A stretch of 64,000 nucleotides of DNA from Trichocoleus sp. FACHB-40 (GTDB lineage: Bacteria; Cyanobacteriota; Cyanobacteriia; Cyanobacteriales; FACHB-T130), in contig NZ_JACJPF010000052.1 of NCBI RefSeq assembly GCF_014695915.1, forward strand, positions 102,427-166,426. Direction: 5' to 3'. A model generated the notes under the pieces. That model worked only from the letters and a program-made list of their open reading frames with translations, had not been told where the DNA came from and searched no databases. Both the position numbers and the translations under genes were made by a program. Below, piece after piece: positions 23,537 through 34,149 of this stretch (positions within the stretch are counted from its first letter, which is position 1; each line of letters starts with the position of its first letter).

Positions 23537-24910
23537 CTACTTGAAAAATTCGTAAGCCCCAATGTCATACTTCAGCCCTAGAGGTCGGCTCGATCCTGCA
23601 TAATCATTGGTGACTTGAGTAAGCGTAGTACCCGCTTCAATTGCTGGTGAACCAAGCTTCAGCTTGTAGTCAGTTGCTACCGTAGTTCCCAGATTAACAA
23701 GCAGCGGATTCGCGGTGATATCGCCAGTACCCCCAGCAATACCAGCACTACCACCGTACCAAACATTATTCCGAAATGCTAATCCAGTTTTGGCTGGAAT
23801 TTCTGTCATCGCAACGCCGCCAGTTTGATAAAAAATGTTGTTGGCAATTAGGTTATTTGTATGCCCAGAATCATTATGGATTAGGAGAATGGCTCGTGTT
23901 GCTTTGTAAAATGTGTTGTTAGCAATGACAAAGTTTTTCAAGCCTCCGCCTCTCCCATAATTTGAAAAATAGGCAAAGCCTGTATTCCCCCCAATGACAA
24001 TGTTGTTGCGGATTTTGATATTGTTGATTGGGTTGGAAAATCCATAGTATTCATTAGCTGCTTGAATACCACTGGCAGGTTTACCTTCACGGAAGAAATT
24101 TGTGTTGTTGGTGGTGTAAATACGATTGCGTTCTACTGTAATGTTGGTGGCGTTGTCCAGGTACAGATTCACGCTGAAGTTGTCATGTACATTATTACCG
24201 GAGGCAACACCGCCGTTGGTGAGAACAAAGTCGATTCCCTCGCCATAGTTCTGATACACGTGGTTGTTGCTGATGGTTATGTTGCTTGCCATAGTGCTGC
24301 CTATCCCTTGGGGCCATCCACCAGTAAGGTTGCGGCTTTTATTTACCAGGCAATTTGAGTAAACGGTGTTGCCAATGATCCGGATGTTTGATGCTGTGGT
24401 CATATCTCTGTCGAAACCGACAAAAATACCGTTTTTGTAGGAGTTGTAAATGACATTGTTGAGAATCTGGATGTTCTTGCCACCCCACGACACAATGCCT
24501 ATAGATTTGGCGTTTTTGAGTTCAAAGCCTTTGAAAATGTTGTATGTGCCAGCTACATTCACCAGGTTGCTGTTGCTTGGAGTTCGAGTGCTATCTAAGA
24601 TTGCTTTCTCGCCTGGATAGGATTGGTAACTAATTGGCGCACTGGAGGTGCCGATGCTGCCGATGTATTGTTCGTTAGAAAAAGTGTAGGTGCCTCCCCG
24701 AACATATACTGTGTCGCCTGGCTTTGCCTTGGTAGCTGCGTGGGTGATGGTGGCAAAGGGGCTGTTCTGACTTCCAAGATTATTATTACTACCATTGGTT
24801 GCAACGTAGTAGGTGGTAATAGCTAGTCCTGGTTTTGCAAGTCCGAGACTAACAATGGAGACAGTAAGAGTTAACAGCAGACGCGATCCAGAAGACTTGA
24901 TTTGAGACAT
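23537..24910 (-). CDS. secreted right-handed parallel beta-helix protein, copy 1
   Basis: The 457-residue protein begins with a signal peptide (MSQIKSSGSRLLLTLTVSIVSLGLAKPGLA). It continues with YYVATNGSNNNLGSQNSPFATITHAATKAKPGDTVYVRGGTY, the entry of pectate-lyase-like beta-helices. Repeated N-x-I/V turns follow (NIQILNNVIYNSYKNGIF, NIRIIGNTVYSN, NITISNNHVYQN, NIKIRNNIVIGG). The C-terminal SRPLGLKYDIGAYEF is a common closing motif. Such proteins bind or cleave acidic polysaccharides or act as surface fibres. No catalytic residue can be assigned. It is a near-duplicate of the gene at 25628, including its upstream region. Confidence 0.85.
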   Translation of the reverse strand: MSQIKSSGSRLLLTLTVSIVSLGLAKPGLAITTYYVATNGSNNNLGSQNSPFATITHAATKAKPGDTVYVRGGTYTFSNEQYIGSIGTSSAPISYQSYPGEKAILDSTRTPSNSNLVNVAGTYNIFKGFELKNAKSIGIVSWGGKNIQILNNVIYNSYKNGIFVGFDRDMTTASNIRIIGNTVYSNCLVNKSRNLTGGWPQGIGSTMASNITISNNHVYQNYGEGIDFVLTNGGVASGNNVHDNFSVNLYLDNATNITVERNRIYTTNNTNFFREGKPASGIQAANEYYGFSNPINNIKIRNNIVIGGNTGFAYFSNYGRGGGLKNFVIANNTFYKATRAILLIHNDSGHTNNLIANNIFYQTGGVAMTEIPAKTGLAFRNNVWYGGSAGIAGGTGDITANPLLVNLGTTVATDYKLKLGSPAIEAGTTLTQVTNDYAGSSRPLGLKYDIGAYEFFK

Positions 24911-25240
24911 TTTTTTCCTCTTCGGAAAAGAACAAGAAAGCTAGACATTACTCTGCTGTGGGTGTTCATGAAGCTTCATAAGAACTTCATAAAACCGATT
25001 TGCTAAATCCTAACTGTCGTTAATACCGCTTGAGATCCGCAATTTTACTGCCATGCTTTTTAAAGAAACGATGAACTTCAGTACAAACTCCCTTTGATTT
25101 CCAGCGTCTTTTTGTAGTTGCAACTTACATTGGAAAAATAATTTCTTGGAAGTTGGCAAAGACGACCCAAGCTCTAAGCGATAAAAAACGCAGATAAGCG
25201 ATCGCAACCCCAACTCTAGCCAGGTATAATCCCAGAGAAT
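24911..25240 (-). promoter_or_regulatory. conserved upstream region of beta-helix gene 1
   Basis: About 300 bases match the region upstream of the second beta-helix gene. They include CTTCATAA at 24974-24981 and again at 24985-24992, an 11-bp spacing typical of OmpR/PhoB-type regulator sites. The rest of the 717-bp gap to 25627 has no supported gene. Confidence 0.55.
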
Positions 25241-25550
25241 TTAAGCGTTTTAGCACTCGTTATTTTTACCAAATTGCCAACTATTGACAATTAGTTCAAA
25301 TCATGGTGGAATTCCTTTTCTGGGGCATAATACTCACAGACAGAGGATTCTCAGCGATCGCAAGGTTGTAAAACTTTGTGTGCCTCTTCCCTGATAGTTG
25401 TATAGTCCGATGCACTCCTTGGCAGGCTTATTCCAAGTTTTTTAGTAGCGATCGCTTCCAGCAGCACAAGTTTTTAGGAGTAGATAAAAAGCTACCTGAC
25501 TCCACTCCGCCGCAGGCTTTTTTAATGCAAAGAGCGCTTTCGTAAACCTT

Positions 25551-25584
25551 CTCAATATGCAAAGAAATCTTTTTGCACATTGAG
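25551..25584. terminator. hairpin downstream of the second beta-helix gene
   Basis: CTCAATATGCAAA (25551-25563) pairs imperfectly with TTTGCACATTGAG (25572-25584). It lies 44 bases beyond the minus-strand gene end. There is no T-run on the minus strand. Confidence 0.4.
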
Positions 25585-25627
25585 AGCGATTACTTCTGCA
25601 TCGTTTGCATTAAAAAATTATTCTTGT

Positions 25628-27001
25628 CTACTTAAAAAATTCGTAAGCCCCAATGTCATACTGTTGCCCTAGCGGTCGGCTCGATCCCGCATAATCATTA
25701 GGGACTTCACTAAGCCTAGTACCAGCCTCAATTAATGGCGAACCAGCTTTTAACTTGTAGTCACTTGCCACCGTAGATCCCAGATTTAGTAACATCGGGT
25801 TTGCGTTCACGTCGCCGCTACCCGCAGCAAAACCCGCACTGCCACCGAACCAAGCGTTATTCTGAAATGTCGATTTAGTTTTGTCTGACATTTCCGTCAT
25901 CTCGCCATCGCCAGTTTGGTAGAAAATGTTGTTGGCAATTAGATTACTCTTATGCCCTTTATCATCTTCGATGAGAAGCATGGCTCGCCCCGCTTTGTAA
26001 AACGTGTTGTTGGCAATGACAAAGTTTTTCATGCCCCCACCGTTGCCATAGCTTGAATAGTAAGCGAAGCCTGTAATGCCCCCGATGACAATATTGTTGC
26101 GGATTGTGATGTCCTTAACTGGATTGGAAGATCCATAAGGTTCATTAGCTGCCTGAATCCCGCTAGCTGGTTTACCGTAACGGTAAAATTCCGAATTGTT
26201 GGTGGTGTAAATGAGGTTTCTCTCTACTGTGATGTCAGTGGCGTTATCCAGGTACAGATTCACGCTGTAGTTGTCATGCACCTTATTACCAGAGGCAACA
26301 CCGCCGTCGGTGAGAACAATGCCGATTCCCTCACCATAGTTCTCATACACATGGTTATTGCTGATGGTTATGTTACTCGCCATACTGCTGCCGATAGCTT
26401 GCGGCCATCCACCATCTGTGTTACGGCTCTTATTAACTAGGCAATTTGAGTAAACAGTGTTGTTTTTGATCTGGATGTTTGAGGCAGTGGTCATATTTTT
26501 GTCGTAACCGACAAAGATAGCGTTGCGGTAAGAGTCCTCAATGACGTTGTTGAGGATTTGGATATTCTTGCCACCCCAGGAGACAATTCCGACAAATTTA
26601 GCGTTGTCTAGTTCAAAGCCCTTGAAGATGTTATGGCTGCCAGCTACGTTCACTATGTTGGTGTTGCTTGGTGTTCGAGAGCCATCTAGGATTACTTTCT
26701 CCCCTGGATAGGATTGGTAGCTTATCGGATTGCTGGAGGTGCCGATGCTGCCGATGTATTGTTCTTGAGAAAACCTGTAGGTGCCTCCCCGGACATATAC
26801 CGTATCGCCTGGGTCTGCTTTGGTAGCTGCGTGGGTGATGGTGGCAAATGGACTGTTTTGGCTCCCAGAATTGCTATCACTACCATTGGTTGCAACGTAG
26901 TAGGTGGTTATAGCTAGTCCTGGTTTTGCAAGCCCAAGGCTAATAACGGGGGCGGCAAGAATCAACAGCAGTCGCGATCCAGAAGACTGTATTTTAGACA
27001 T
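25628..27001 (-). CDS. secreted right-handed parallel beta-helix protein, copy 2
   Basis: The ATG at 27001 (MSKIQSSGSRLLLILAAPVI) is preferred to a TTG eight codons upstream, because it aligns with copy 1. The 457-residue product has the same signal peptide, the same entry segment (YYVATNGSDSNSGSQNSPFATI), and the same series of N-x-I/V beta-helix turns. The closing SRPLGQQYDIGAYEF is shared too. It differs from copy 1 mainly in exposed turns. The two genes, in the same orientation and with matching upstream DNA, arose by tandem duplication of about 2 kb. Function is presumed similar: a surface or exported carbohydrate-binding or -cleaving protein. Confidence 0.85.
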   Translation of the reverse strand: MSKIQSSGSRLLLILAAPVISLGLAKPGLAITTYYVATNGSDSNSGSQNSPFATITHAATKADPGDTVYVRGGTYRFSQEQYIGSIGTSSNPISYQSYPGEKVILDGSRTPSNTNIVNVAGSHNIFKGFELDNAKFVGIVSWGGKNIQILNNVIEDSYRNAIFVGYDKNMTTASNIQIKNNTVYSNCLVNKSRNTDGGWPQAIGSSMASNITISNNHVYENYGEGIGIVLTDGGVASGNKVHDNYSVNLYLDNATDITVERNLIYTTNNSEFYRYGKPASGIQAANEPYGSSNPVKDITIRNNIVIGGITGFAYYSSYGNGGGMKNFVIANNTFYKAGRAMLLIEDDKGHKSNLIANNIFYQTGDGEMTEMSDKTKSTFQNNAWFGGSAGFAAGSGDVNANPMLLNLGSTVASDYKLKAGSPLIEAGTRLSEVPNDYAGSSRPLGQQYDIGAYEFFK

Positions 27002-27320
27002 TTTTTCCTCTTCGGAAAAGAACAAGAAAGCTAGACATGACTCTGCTGGGCGATTTTATAAAGCTTCATAAGAACTTCATAAAATCGGTCTGCTAAATCC
27101 TAGCTGTAGTTAATACCTATTGAGATCCGCGATTCTACTGGCATACTTTCGGAAGAAACGATGAATTTCAAGAAAAACTGGCTTTATTTTTAGGCTGTTT
27201 CTGTAGTCACCGCTTGCGTTTGAAAAAATGTTACACAGAATCTAAGCAAGAGTGCGTAAACTGTACTTCATATAAACAATATATATAAGCGATCGCTACC
27301 CAGCTCCAACCAGGTGTAAC
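27002..27320 (-). promoter_or_regulatory. conserved upstream region of beta-helix gene 2
   Basis: The sequence TTCCTCTTCGGAAAAGAAC next to the start and the CTTCATAA direct repeats (27064-27071 and 27075-27082) are the same as upstream of copy 1. Similarity continues to a GATCGC stretch near 27290. Up to the terminator at 27511 nothing else is recognised. Confidence 0.55.
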
Positions 27321-27510
27321 CCAAATAAGTATGGCGCTTGTAGAGCTTTTTATTGCCCCTAAATCAAGGATTATTAGGGATAACCTTAACTTATGACTAG
27401 ATTTTAGGACTGGTGCGTTACTCTGACAAAGAGTGCATCCTATGCGATCGCAAGGTTTTGAAGGCTTTGTCACCCAGTTTGTCAGGGGTGGGGATCGCGA
27501 TCACTACATT

Positions 27511-27551
27511 CCCAACAAAAAACCCCCTAGAGTAGGGGGTTTTTTGTTGGG
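27511..27551. terminator. strong terminator after glgA
   Basis: CCCAACAAAAAACCCCCT and AGGGGGTTTTTTGTTGGG form a perfect 18-bp stem around AGAGT. Its A/T-runs allow function on either strand. The glgA stop is 13 bases away on the minus strand. Confidence 0.9.
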
Positions 27552-27563
27552 TGCTTTTTGGGA

Positions 27564-28985
27564 CTACGTATTTACTAACTCAGGCTGTTTAACTGGGCCC
27601 GATGGCTCCTCGGTGATGCCGTACATGGAGTTGTAAAGTTTGACATACTCCTTGGCGGACGTATCCCAGCTGAAGTCCATCTGCATTCCCCGCTTCTGCA
27701 ACTCCTGCCACTGGGGTTTGAAGCGGAAGCCTTCCCAAGCTCGTACCATGCAGGTATAGAGGTCAAGGGGTTCGTAGCGGTCGAAGCAGTAACCAGTCCC
27801 AGCGTGTTGCATCGGGTCGTGGAATGAAACCGTATCGACTAAGCCACCAGTGCGCCGCACAATCGGTACGCAACCGTAACGCATAGATAACATTTGGCTA
27901 ATGCCGCAAGGCTCGAAGCGGCTGGGCATCAGGAAGGCATCTGAGCCAGCGTAGATGCGTCGGGCGAGGGCATCGTTATAGAGTAAGTAGTTTGCCATGC
28001 GACCTGGGAAACGAGATGCCATCTGCCACATTTGGGTTTCATAGTAGCGATCGCCCGTACCCAGCAGCACAAATTGAGCGTCAGTATACGACATGAACCG
28101 ATCGAGCATCTGAATCACCAGATCGATGCCCTTCTGCTCCACCAGTCGCGTTACCATGCCAATTAAAAAGGCATTTTTGTTAACTTCTAAGCCGACTTCT
28201 TCTTGCAGTGCAATCTTGTTAGCTTGGCGTTTGTCAAGGGTATCGATGGTGAAAGTCTGTGCGATGTATTTATCAGTGGCGGGGTCATAAACCTCGGTGT
28301 CGATGCCGTTGACAATGCCGGATAACTTGCCACTGATGAAAGACAGCAAGCCTTCCAAAGTTTCGCCATACGCCGCAGTTTGGATCTGCTGGGCGTAGGT
28401 GGGAGAAACGGTGTTCACCTTGTTAGCAAACTGCACCGCTGCTGCCATCGTGTTGTGACCCTGCATATACCAGGGACACCAGGTAATTTTTTCTAAATAC
28501 CAGCGCCACGGCCCTTGATAAGCCAAGTTGTGAATCGTGAAGACGCTGGTGATATCGGGATCTTGGTGCATCCACACTGGAATCATGCCAGTGTGCCAGT
28601 CGTGGCAATGGACAATTTGCGGTTTCCAATAGTTCCAGCAAAACTCTGCTGCACCGTTGGCAAACAGGGTGAACCGCCAGTCTTCATCTTCCCCAGAATA
28701 AATGCGGCGAGGCATGAAGGCAGGATGGCCAAATAGATAAAGCGGCACATCGGTTCCAGGCAGAACGCTTTCGTAAACGTCGAAAGACTGGAACATGGCA
28801 GAACCCGACCAGATAGGATCTTTGGGGATCTCCATTTTGTCGGGCAACATACCGTAGTAGGGCATGAATATTCGCACATCATGCCCCATTTTTCGCAGAA
28901 TTTTTGGTAAGGCACCAACTACATCGCCCATCCCACCAACTTTGGCGACGGGGGCTGCTTCAGCTGCAACAAACAGAATTCGCAT
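27564..28985 (-). CDS. glgA: glycogen synthase
   Basis: The 473-residue GT5 enzyme elongates alpha-1,4-glucan from ADP-glucose. The N-terminal ADP-glucose site is [13 protein letters not shown] from residue 15 (KxGG motif). VHCHDWHTG and [10 protein letters not shown] are typical of GT5. The C-terminal half has [10 protein letters not shown] and [17 protein letters not shown], where the Glu and Cys-containing loop binds the nucleotide sugar. An AGGAAA ribosome-binding site precedes the ATG. Length is normal for a cyanobacterial GlgA. The strong hairpin at 27511 terminates the transcript. Confidence 0.97.
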   Translation of the reverse strand: MRILFVAAEAAPVAKVGGMGDVVGALPKILRKMGHDVRIFMPYYGMLPDKMEIPKDPIWSGSAMFQSFDVYESVLPGTDVPLYLFGHPAFMPRRIYSGEDEDWRFTLFANGAAEFCWNYWKPQIVHCHDWHTGMIPVWMHQDPDITSVFTIHNLAYQGPWRWYLEKITWCPWYMQGHNTMAAAVQFANKVNTVSPTYAQQIQTAAYGETLEGLLSFISGKLSGIVNGIDTEVYDPATDKYIAQTFTIDTLDKRQANKIALQEEVGLEVNKNAFLIGMVTRLVEQKGIDLVIQMLDRFMSYTDAQFVLLGTGDRYYETQMWQMASRFPGRMANYLLYNDALARRIYAGSDAFLMPSRFEPCGISQMLSMRYGCVPIVRRTGGLVDTVSFHDPMQHAGTGYCFDRYEPLDLYTCMVRAWEGFRFKPQWQELQKRGMQMDFSWDTSAKEYVKLYNSMYGITEEPSGPVKQPELVNT

Positions 28986-29077
28986 GATTACTGGCGTTTC
29001 CTGAAATATTTTGTTACATCATACCGAGTCTAGGGATCGGCTACCCGATTTTGGATGCAAGGATTTTGGATTTTGGA

Positions 29078-30049
29078 TTAATGACCGCGTCCGACTTCAG
29101 TAAAAATCTCTTCTAAAATTGCAGAAGCTCCCTGTTCCCGTAACCGATGGGCAAGTTGAATCCCTAGTTGTTCGGCATCGCTGGCAGCACCGCTAACGGT
29201 ATCTTTAATCATCCGCTTGCCGTCCAAACTGGCAACCATCCCCGTTAAGGTGAGGGTATCGCCGTCAATCTGAGTATTAACCCCGATTGGTACTTGACAA
29301 CCGCCCTCTAGTGTTCGGAGAAAGGCTCTTTCAGCGTAGCAGCGTTGAGCGGTGGGTTTATGCTCTAGTGCTTTGAGTAAATCCAGAATTTCGGTGTCAC
29401 CCTCGCGGCATTCAATGCCTAAAGCGCCTTGTCCAACGGCGTGAAGAGAAATTTCAGCAGGTATGACTTGATGGATGCGATCGCTCATATCCAGCCGTTG
29501 CAACCCAGCCACAGCTAAAATAATTGCGTCGTACTCGCCAGTATCTAGTTTTGCCAACCTAGTATTCAGGTTGCCCCGAATATCTTTAAAGGATAGGTGA
29601 GGATAGTGGTGGCGCATCTGTGCCAGCCGCCGCAGGGAAGAGGTTCCCACTACAGCACCTTCAGGCAGGGTGTCGAGTTGCTTGTCTTTGTGCTTTTCAT
29701 GCACCACGAGGGCATCAGCCGGATTTTCCCGTTCGCTGACGCATCCTAAAACCAATCCTTCTGGCAAGTTGGTAGGCAAATCTTTCAGGGAATGCACGGC
29801 AAAGTCTGTCTCGTGGTTGAGCATTCCCACTTCGAGTTCTTTGGTAAATAGTCCCTTATCACCAATCTTGGCTAAGGCAACATCTAGAATTTTGTCACCT
29901 TGAGTCGCCATCGTGTGGACTTCAAAGGTGCAATCTGGAAAGTGTTTCTGGAGTTGTGCTTGCACCCAGTAAGTCTGGACGAGTGCGAGTTGGCTTTTAC
30001 GAGAACCGATGCGGATGGTACGGGTAGGACTGGAAACTGTAGGGGACAT
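29078..30049 (-). CDS. hemC: porphobilinogen deaminase (hydroxymethylbilane synthase)
   Basis: The enzyme joins four porphobilinogen units in haem and chlorophyll synthesis. [18 protein letters not shown] starts the first domain. [14 protein letters not shown] and [18 protein letters not shown] carry conserved Asp and Arg residues. GGCQVPIGV holds the cysteine that binds the dipyrromethane cofactor. The frame is open up to a TTG eight codons upstream, but the ATG at 30049 ([11 protein letters not shown]) fits the family better. The product is about 323 residues, normal length. The gap to 30269 holds no gene. Confidence 0.96.
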   Translation of the reverse strand: MSPTVSSPTRTIRIGSRKSQLALVQTYWVQAQLQKHFPDCTFEVHTMATQGDKILDVALAKIGDKGLFTKELEVGMLNHETDFAVHSLKDLPTNLPEGLVLGCVSERENPADALVVHEKHKDKQLDTLPEGAVVGTSSLRRLAQMRHHYPHLSFKDIRGNLNTRLAKLDTGEYDAIILAVAGLQRLDMSDRIHQVIPAEISLHAVGQGALGIECREGDTEILDLLKALEHKPTAQRCYAERAFLRTLEGGCQVPIGVNTQIDGDTLTLTGMVASLDGKRMIKDTVSGAASDAEQLGIQLAHRLREQGASAILEEIFTEVGRGH

Positions 30050-30269
30050 ATAGCGATCGCCTGAACACAGCAAATAAAGTCACTTTATCTAGACTACCGC
30101 AGGCGTGACTGTAATAAGCCTGGAGTTTGATGTCAACGCTCTCAATCTAAGTTAAGTAATATGAATTCTCCCTGATGCTGGAAGCGAGGCAGTCATCGCT
30201 GATTTACGTCTAGCAGTGACAGCATAATTGATAGAGCGATCGCATTCTTGCCGCAAATAAAACTACTGA

Positions 30270-33200
30270 CTACAAGCCATTGCCAATCAGGATAAACGGT
30301 GCCCAATAATAGGGGTGGCTAAGGTGAGCGCTTACATTAGGTGAACTATTGCGAACATGTTCGACGGCAAAAATGCCCTGCGCTTGACCCAAAGCTGTAG
30401 AATCGCCAGTAATCAGGGCGATTTGGGTTTGGCGAAGAGCTTCGGCTTTTGTGGTGTTGCTCTTTTTTAGATTTGCATAGAAGGTATTCATCAAGGTTTG
30501 AGTCCCGCCATCGTCAACCGTCCACAGGGAAGCGATCACAGCCCTTGCCCCTGCCCTCTGCATCTGGTAGCCTAAGCCGAGAATCTCTTCGCCGTTCCCC
30601 AGTTTTCCGCCCAATCCGGTTTCACAGGCAGAAAGAACTACCAAATCGACGTTCTTGAGGCTCCAATTTTGGATATCTCGGAGGGTGATGCGATCGCCAT
30701 TTCCAAAGAGAATAAAGGAATCGTCCGGTGTCCCTACGACAAACGCGGCATGAGTGGCGAGATGCACGACGGTGTAGTCATCCATTTTAGGAACAGTGAC
30801 TTGGGGAGTGAAAGCTTTATCGATGAGTTGGGTTGTAGCGGGAATAGTTTTGGCTAAATTCTCCACCTCGGTTCCAGCAAAGGGCAACCCGGCAAAGTCA
30901 AAGGATTGTCCGCCAACGGTGAAGCTGTAGCGTCCCGTTGCAAAGGCACCGGCTAAGACTTGCATTTGGCGTTGCGGTTTGGTGTTGAGGTCGGTGAGGG
31001 ATGCGGCAGTAATATTATTGATGCGGTAGCGTTGCACTAACCATTGTTGACCGTCGTACAAAGCGGCTAGGGGAATGTAACGCAGTTGAGCGTCGGGTGC
31101 GTAGATAATCGTTTGGGCATCTGCGGCTTTGAGGTCGGCTTCTAGGGGTTTAATCAGCCAGTTGTAGAGTTGTTGTGCGGGAGTTTTGGCGTCGGCTGCG
31201 GGGTCTTGTAAAGCGCTGCGAAAGGCGACAATTGTCTCATTGAGTTGTTTCTTGGGAACTTGGACGGTGCGCCGAATCGGCGGAGAGTCGGGGGTGGTGA
31301 GGATGAGTTCAAGGCGGTCATCCAGAATTAAGGGGTAGAGGAGGACTGCTTTTTGTTGCAGATTTCTCAGGTTATCTTGTAAGGCGTTGAAGTCTCCCAT
31401 CCGCAGCAGCAAATCCTGAGATAGGGTTTCGGGACTTCGCTGTGTCACCAGTGCCAGCACTTCTGGACTTCGGGTGAAGTTGTTAAATTCTGCCCTAATC
31501 GTTTCTTGGGCTTTCACCAGTTGGGCGATACGCTGTTCTTGAGTAGGGGTGAGCATGCCCTTTTGTTTCAGCTGTCGCAGTTGGGTGAGTTCTTTGCCAA
31601 TTTCAATCGCTTTGTTAAGAACTGCCTGATAGTTCTCCCATGTCTGTTGTTCGGGTAGGAGATTCGGTAAGCCTTGAGCGGTGTTGTTGTTGCCGCGCAC
31701 GTTGTCCAGGTAGTCGTTGAGTTCTTGAACTTTGAGGAGGTCGAGGACTCGTTGCGCTTCGAGGACTCGGTCTTGCTTGAAGAGGAGGTCAGCTAGAGCG
31801 CGGTAGCTGTCTGCGACGGTTTCCGTGTAGGTCTGCTGATCCTTTTGTGGCGCTTCCCGGATATTGCGCCGAATGGTTTCTCGAATACTAATGGATTGCT
31901 TATAAAAAACAATCGCTAGTTCTGGCTGGTTTTGTTGGGCCAGCACCATACCAATATAACTAAGCAATTTTCCTTGTGGTTCGTCGCTAAAGCCGATTTC
32001 TCGAGCAATAGCCAACGACTGCTGATAACACTCAATTGCTTCAGGGTATTGCCTCAAGGCGTAGTAAACATTCCCTAGATTCCCTAGATTGTCGCCTTCC
32101 GTAAAACGATCGCCAACTTCTCGGGCAATAGCCAACACCTGCTGATAGACCTCAAGTGCTTCTCTGTATTGCCCTAGGGAATAGTAAGCATCCCCTAGAT
32201 TCCCTAGAGTTCCGGCTTCCACATAATGAGCACTGAGGCGCTCAAAGGGACGAAGGCGGTCTCTAAACTGCCGGAAAATAGTCAACGACTGTTGATAAAT
32301 CTCAATCGCTTCCCTGTATTGCCCCAGAGAATAGTAAGCATCCCCCAGATTAGGCAGAATGTAACCTTCTCCCCTACGGTCGCCAATTTCCCGGACGATA
32401 GCCAACGACTGCTGATAGACCGCAATCGCTTCTTTGTATTGCCCCGAAGTAGTGTAAATCTTACCCAATTCGACCAGAGTACCGGCTTCCATTCGGCGAT
32501 CGCCACTGGCTCTGGCTCCAGCCAAAAACTGCTGTTTGTGTTCTATCTGATCTCTGTAGAGACGAGAGCGATTATCTCGCCCCGAAGCAACGTAAGCACT
32601 ATCCAAACCCAATTGAGCAGAGTGGTCCCAGTAACCGATTTCTCGACCAATAGCCAACGCCTGCTGATAGACCTCAATCGCTTCTTTGTATTGTCCCGAG
32701 GCATTATAAGCTTGACCCAACTCCCTCAGAGAGTGAGCTTCTTCCTGGCGGTTACCGAGTTCTCGTGTAATGGCTAACGACTGCTGATGGATCTCAATCG
32801 CTTCTCTGTATTGCCCTAAAGAAACGTAAGACCAACCCAAACTCCTTAGCGAGGAGGCTTTCCCTTGGCGATCGCTAATTTCCCGTTGAATTGCTAGCGC
32901 CTGTTGATAAAACTCAATTGCCTGCTGATGTTGCCTCAAATAACTGTAAGCACTACCTAAACTTCCCAGAGAAGTAGCTTCTCCTCGTTGATCGCCGATT
33001 TCCCTCGTAATCGTCAACCATTGCTGATAAACCGCAATCGCTTCTTTGTGTTGCCCCATCATTTGATAAGTTCTACCAAAATTTTGTAGCAAGTAAGCTT
33101 CTCCCCGGCGGTCACTAAGTTCCCGTTGAATTGCTAGCGCCTGTTGATAAAACTCAATTGCCTGTGCCCACTGATGTGGCCCCAAAGAACCATAAGCACT

Positions 33201-33878
33201 ACCTAAACTTCCTAGAGAGTAGGCTTCTCCTTGGCGATCACCGATTTCCCTCGCAATCGTTAACCACTGCTGATAAACTGCAATCGCTTCTTTGTGTTGC
33301 CCCATCATTTGATAAGTTCTACCAAAATTCTGTAGCAAGTAAGCTTCTCCCCGGCGCTCACCAAGTTCCCGTTGAATTGCTAGCGCCTGTTTATAAGACT
33401 CAATTGCCTGCTGATGAGTTTGATGAGACTCAATTGCCTGCTGATGTTGCCTCAAAGAACCATAAGCACTACCTAAACCTCCCAGAGAGTACGCTTCCCC
33501 TCGGCGGTCACCAAGTTCCCGTTGAATTGCTAACGCCTGTTGATAAGACTCAATTGCCTGCTGATATTGCCCCAAATAGCCGTAAGCACCACCTAAACCC
33601 ATCAGAGAATTGGCTTCTCCTTGGCGATCGCCAATTTCTCTAAAAATGACCAAAGCCTGCTGGGCTGCCTGCAAGGCTTCTTGAAATTGCCCTCTGTTGA
33701 ATTGTTGGCTTCCCTCTTGGTACAACCGCAATGCCTCAGCTTTTCTGTCTTGAGTCGTTTGCGCCTGTGCTACCAGAGGCTCAAACTTCAAGGTAAGCGG
33801 TAAAAGAGGAGACATCAGCGAAAGCAGTAGAGTAGCAGTGGCAAGGCTGAGAGATTTGAGACAGTAGTGCATTGGCAA
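30270..33878 (-). CDS. exported TPR-repeat protein with CHAT peptidase domain
   Basis: The 1202-residue protein has an N-terminal hydrophobic signal (LSLATATLLLSLMSPLLPLTL), then about fifteen TPR units of the type AIEFYQQALAIQREL-GDRRGEA-SLGSLGSAY. The C-terminal CHAT domain has H1043 in VVHLATHAAF and C1085 in VVLSACETGLG, the His-Cys pair of caspase-like peptidases. CHAT proteins cut other proteins, and in some systems act in defence. Several TPR units are nearly identical in DNA, with a 240-bp period around 33000-33400. A short in-frame duplication gives HQQAIESHQTHQQAIES. Targets are unknown. The gene is monocistronic as far as can be seen. Confidence 0.92.
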   Translation of the reverse strand: MPMHYCLKSLSLATATLLLSLMSPLLPLTLKFEPLVAQAQTTQDRKAEALRLYQEGSQQFNRGQFQEALQAAQQALVIFREIGDRQGEANSLMGLGGAYGYLGQYQQAIESYQQALAIQRELGDRRGEAYSLGGLGSAYGSLRQHQQAIESHQTHQQAIESYKQALAIQRELGERRGEAYLLQNFGRTYQMMGQHKEAIAVYQQWLTIAREIGDRQGEAYSLGSLGSAYGSLGPHQWAQAIEFYQQALAIQRELSDRRGEAYLLQNFGRTYQMMGQHKEAIAVYQQWLTITREIGDQRGEATSLGSLGSAYSYLRQHQQAIEFYQQALAIQREISDRQGKASSLRSLGWSYVSLGQYREAIEIHQQSLAITRELGNRQEEAHSLRELGQAYNASGQYKEAIEVYQQALAIGREIGYWDHSAQLGLDSAYVASGRDNRSRLYRDQIEHKQQFLAGARASGDRRMEAGTLVELGKIYTTSGQYKEAIAVYQQSLAIVREIGDRRGEGYILPNLGDAYYSLGQYREAIEIYQQSLTIFRQFRDRLRPFERLSAHYVEAGTLGNLGDAYYSLGQYREALEVYQQVLAIAREVGDRFTEGDNLGNLGNVYYALRQYPEAIECYQQSLAIAREIGFSDEPQGKLLSYIGMVLAQQNQPELAIVFYKQSISIRETIRRNIREAPQKDQQTYTETVADSYRALADLLFKQDRVLEAQRVLDLLKVQELNDYLDNVRGNNNTAQGLPNLLPEQQTWENYQAVLNKAIEIGKELTQLRQLKQKGMLTPTQEQRIAQLVKAQETIRAEFNNFTRSPEVLALVTQRSPETLSQDLLLRMGDFNALQDNLRNLQQKAVLLYPLILDDRLELILTTPDSPPIRRTVQVPKKQLNETIVAFRSALQDPAADAKTPAQQLYNWLIKPLEADLKAADAQTIIYAPDAQLRYIPLAALYDGQQWLVQRYRINNITAASLTDLNTKPQRQMQVLAGAFATGRYSFTVGGQSFDFAGLPFAGTEVENLAKTIPATTQLIDKAFTPQVTVPKMDDYTVVHLATHAAFVVGTPDDSFILFGNGDRITLRDIQNWSLKNVDLVVLSACETGLGGKLGNGEEILGLGYQMQRAGARAVIASLWTVDDGGTQTLMNTFYANLKKSNTTKAEALRQTQIALITGDSTALGQAQGIFAVEHVRNSSPNVSAHLSHPYYWAPFILIGNGL

Positions 33879-34149
33879 ATTCTCCAGCTGCTGGTTGGTA
33901 GATTTGGTCGCTCCATCATCTATATCTTTAAGCTGTTACTCCTTTAAATTGGTTATTAGTCCCAACCAAGATGGTCGCACTACAAGGATTCGGCAATTCT
34001 TGACAATCAGGTTTAAATGACGAACAGCTTATCTGAACTGGAGTTATGTAAAAATCTGATTAGTTGCTAGGAGCGTTGCAAAAAAAGTTCTAATACCGCG
34101 ATCGCATTCCTCACCTATTTCATTTAAGTAGTGCGATCGCATTCTCAAT

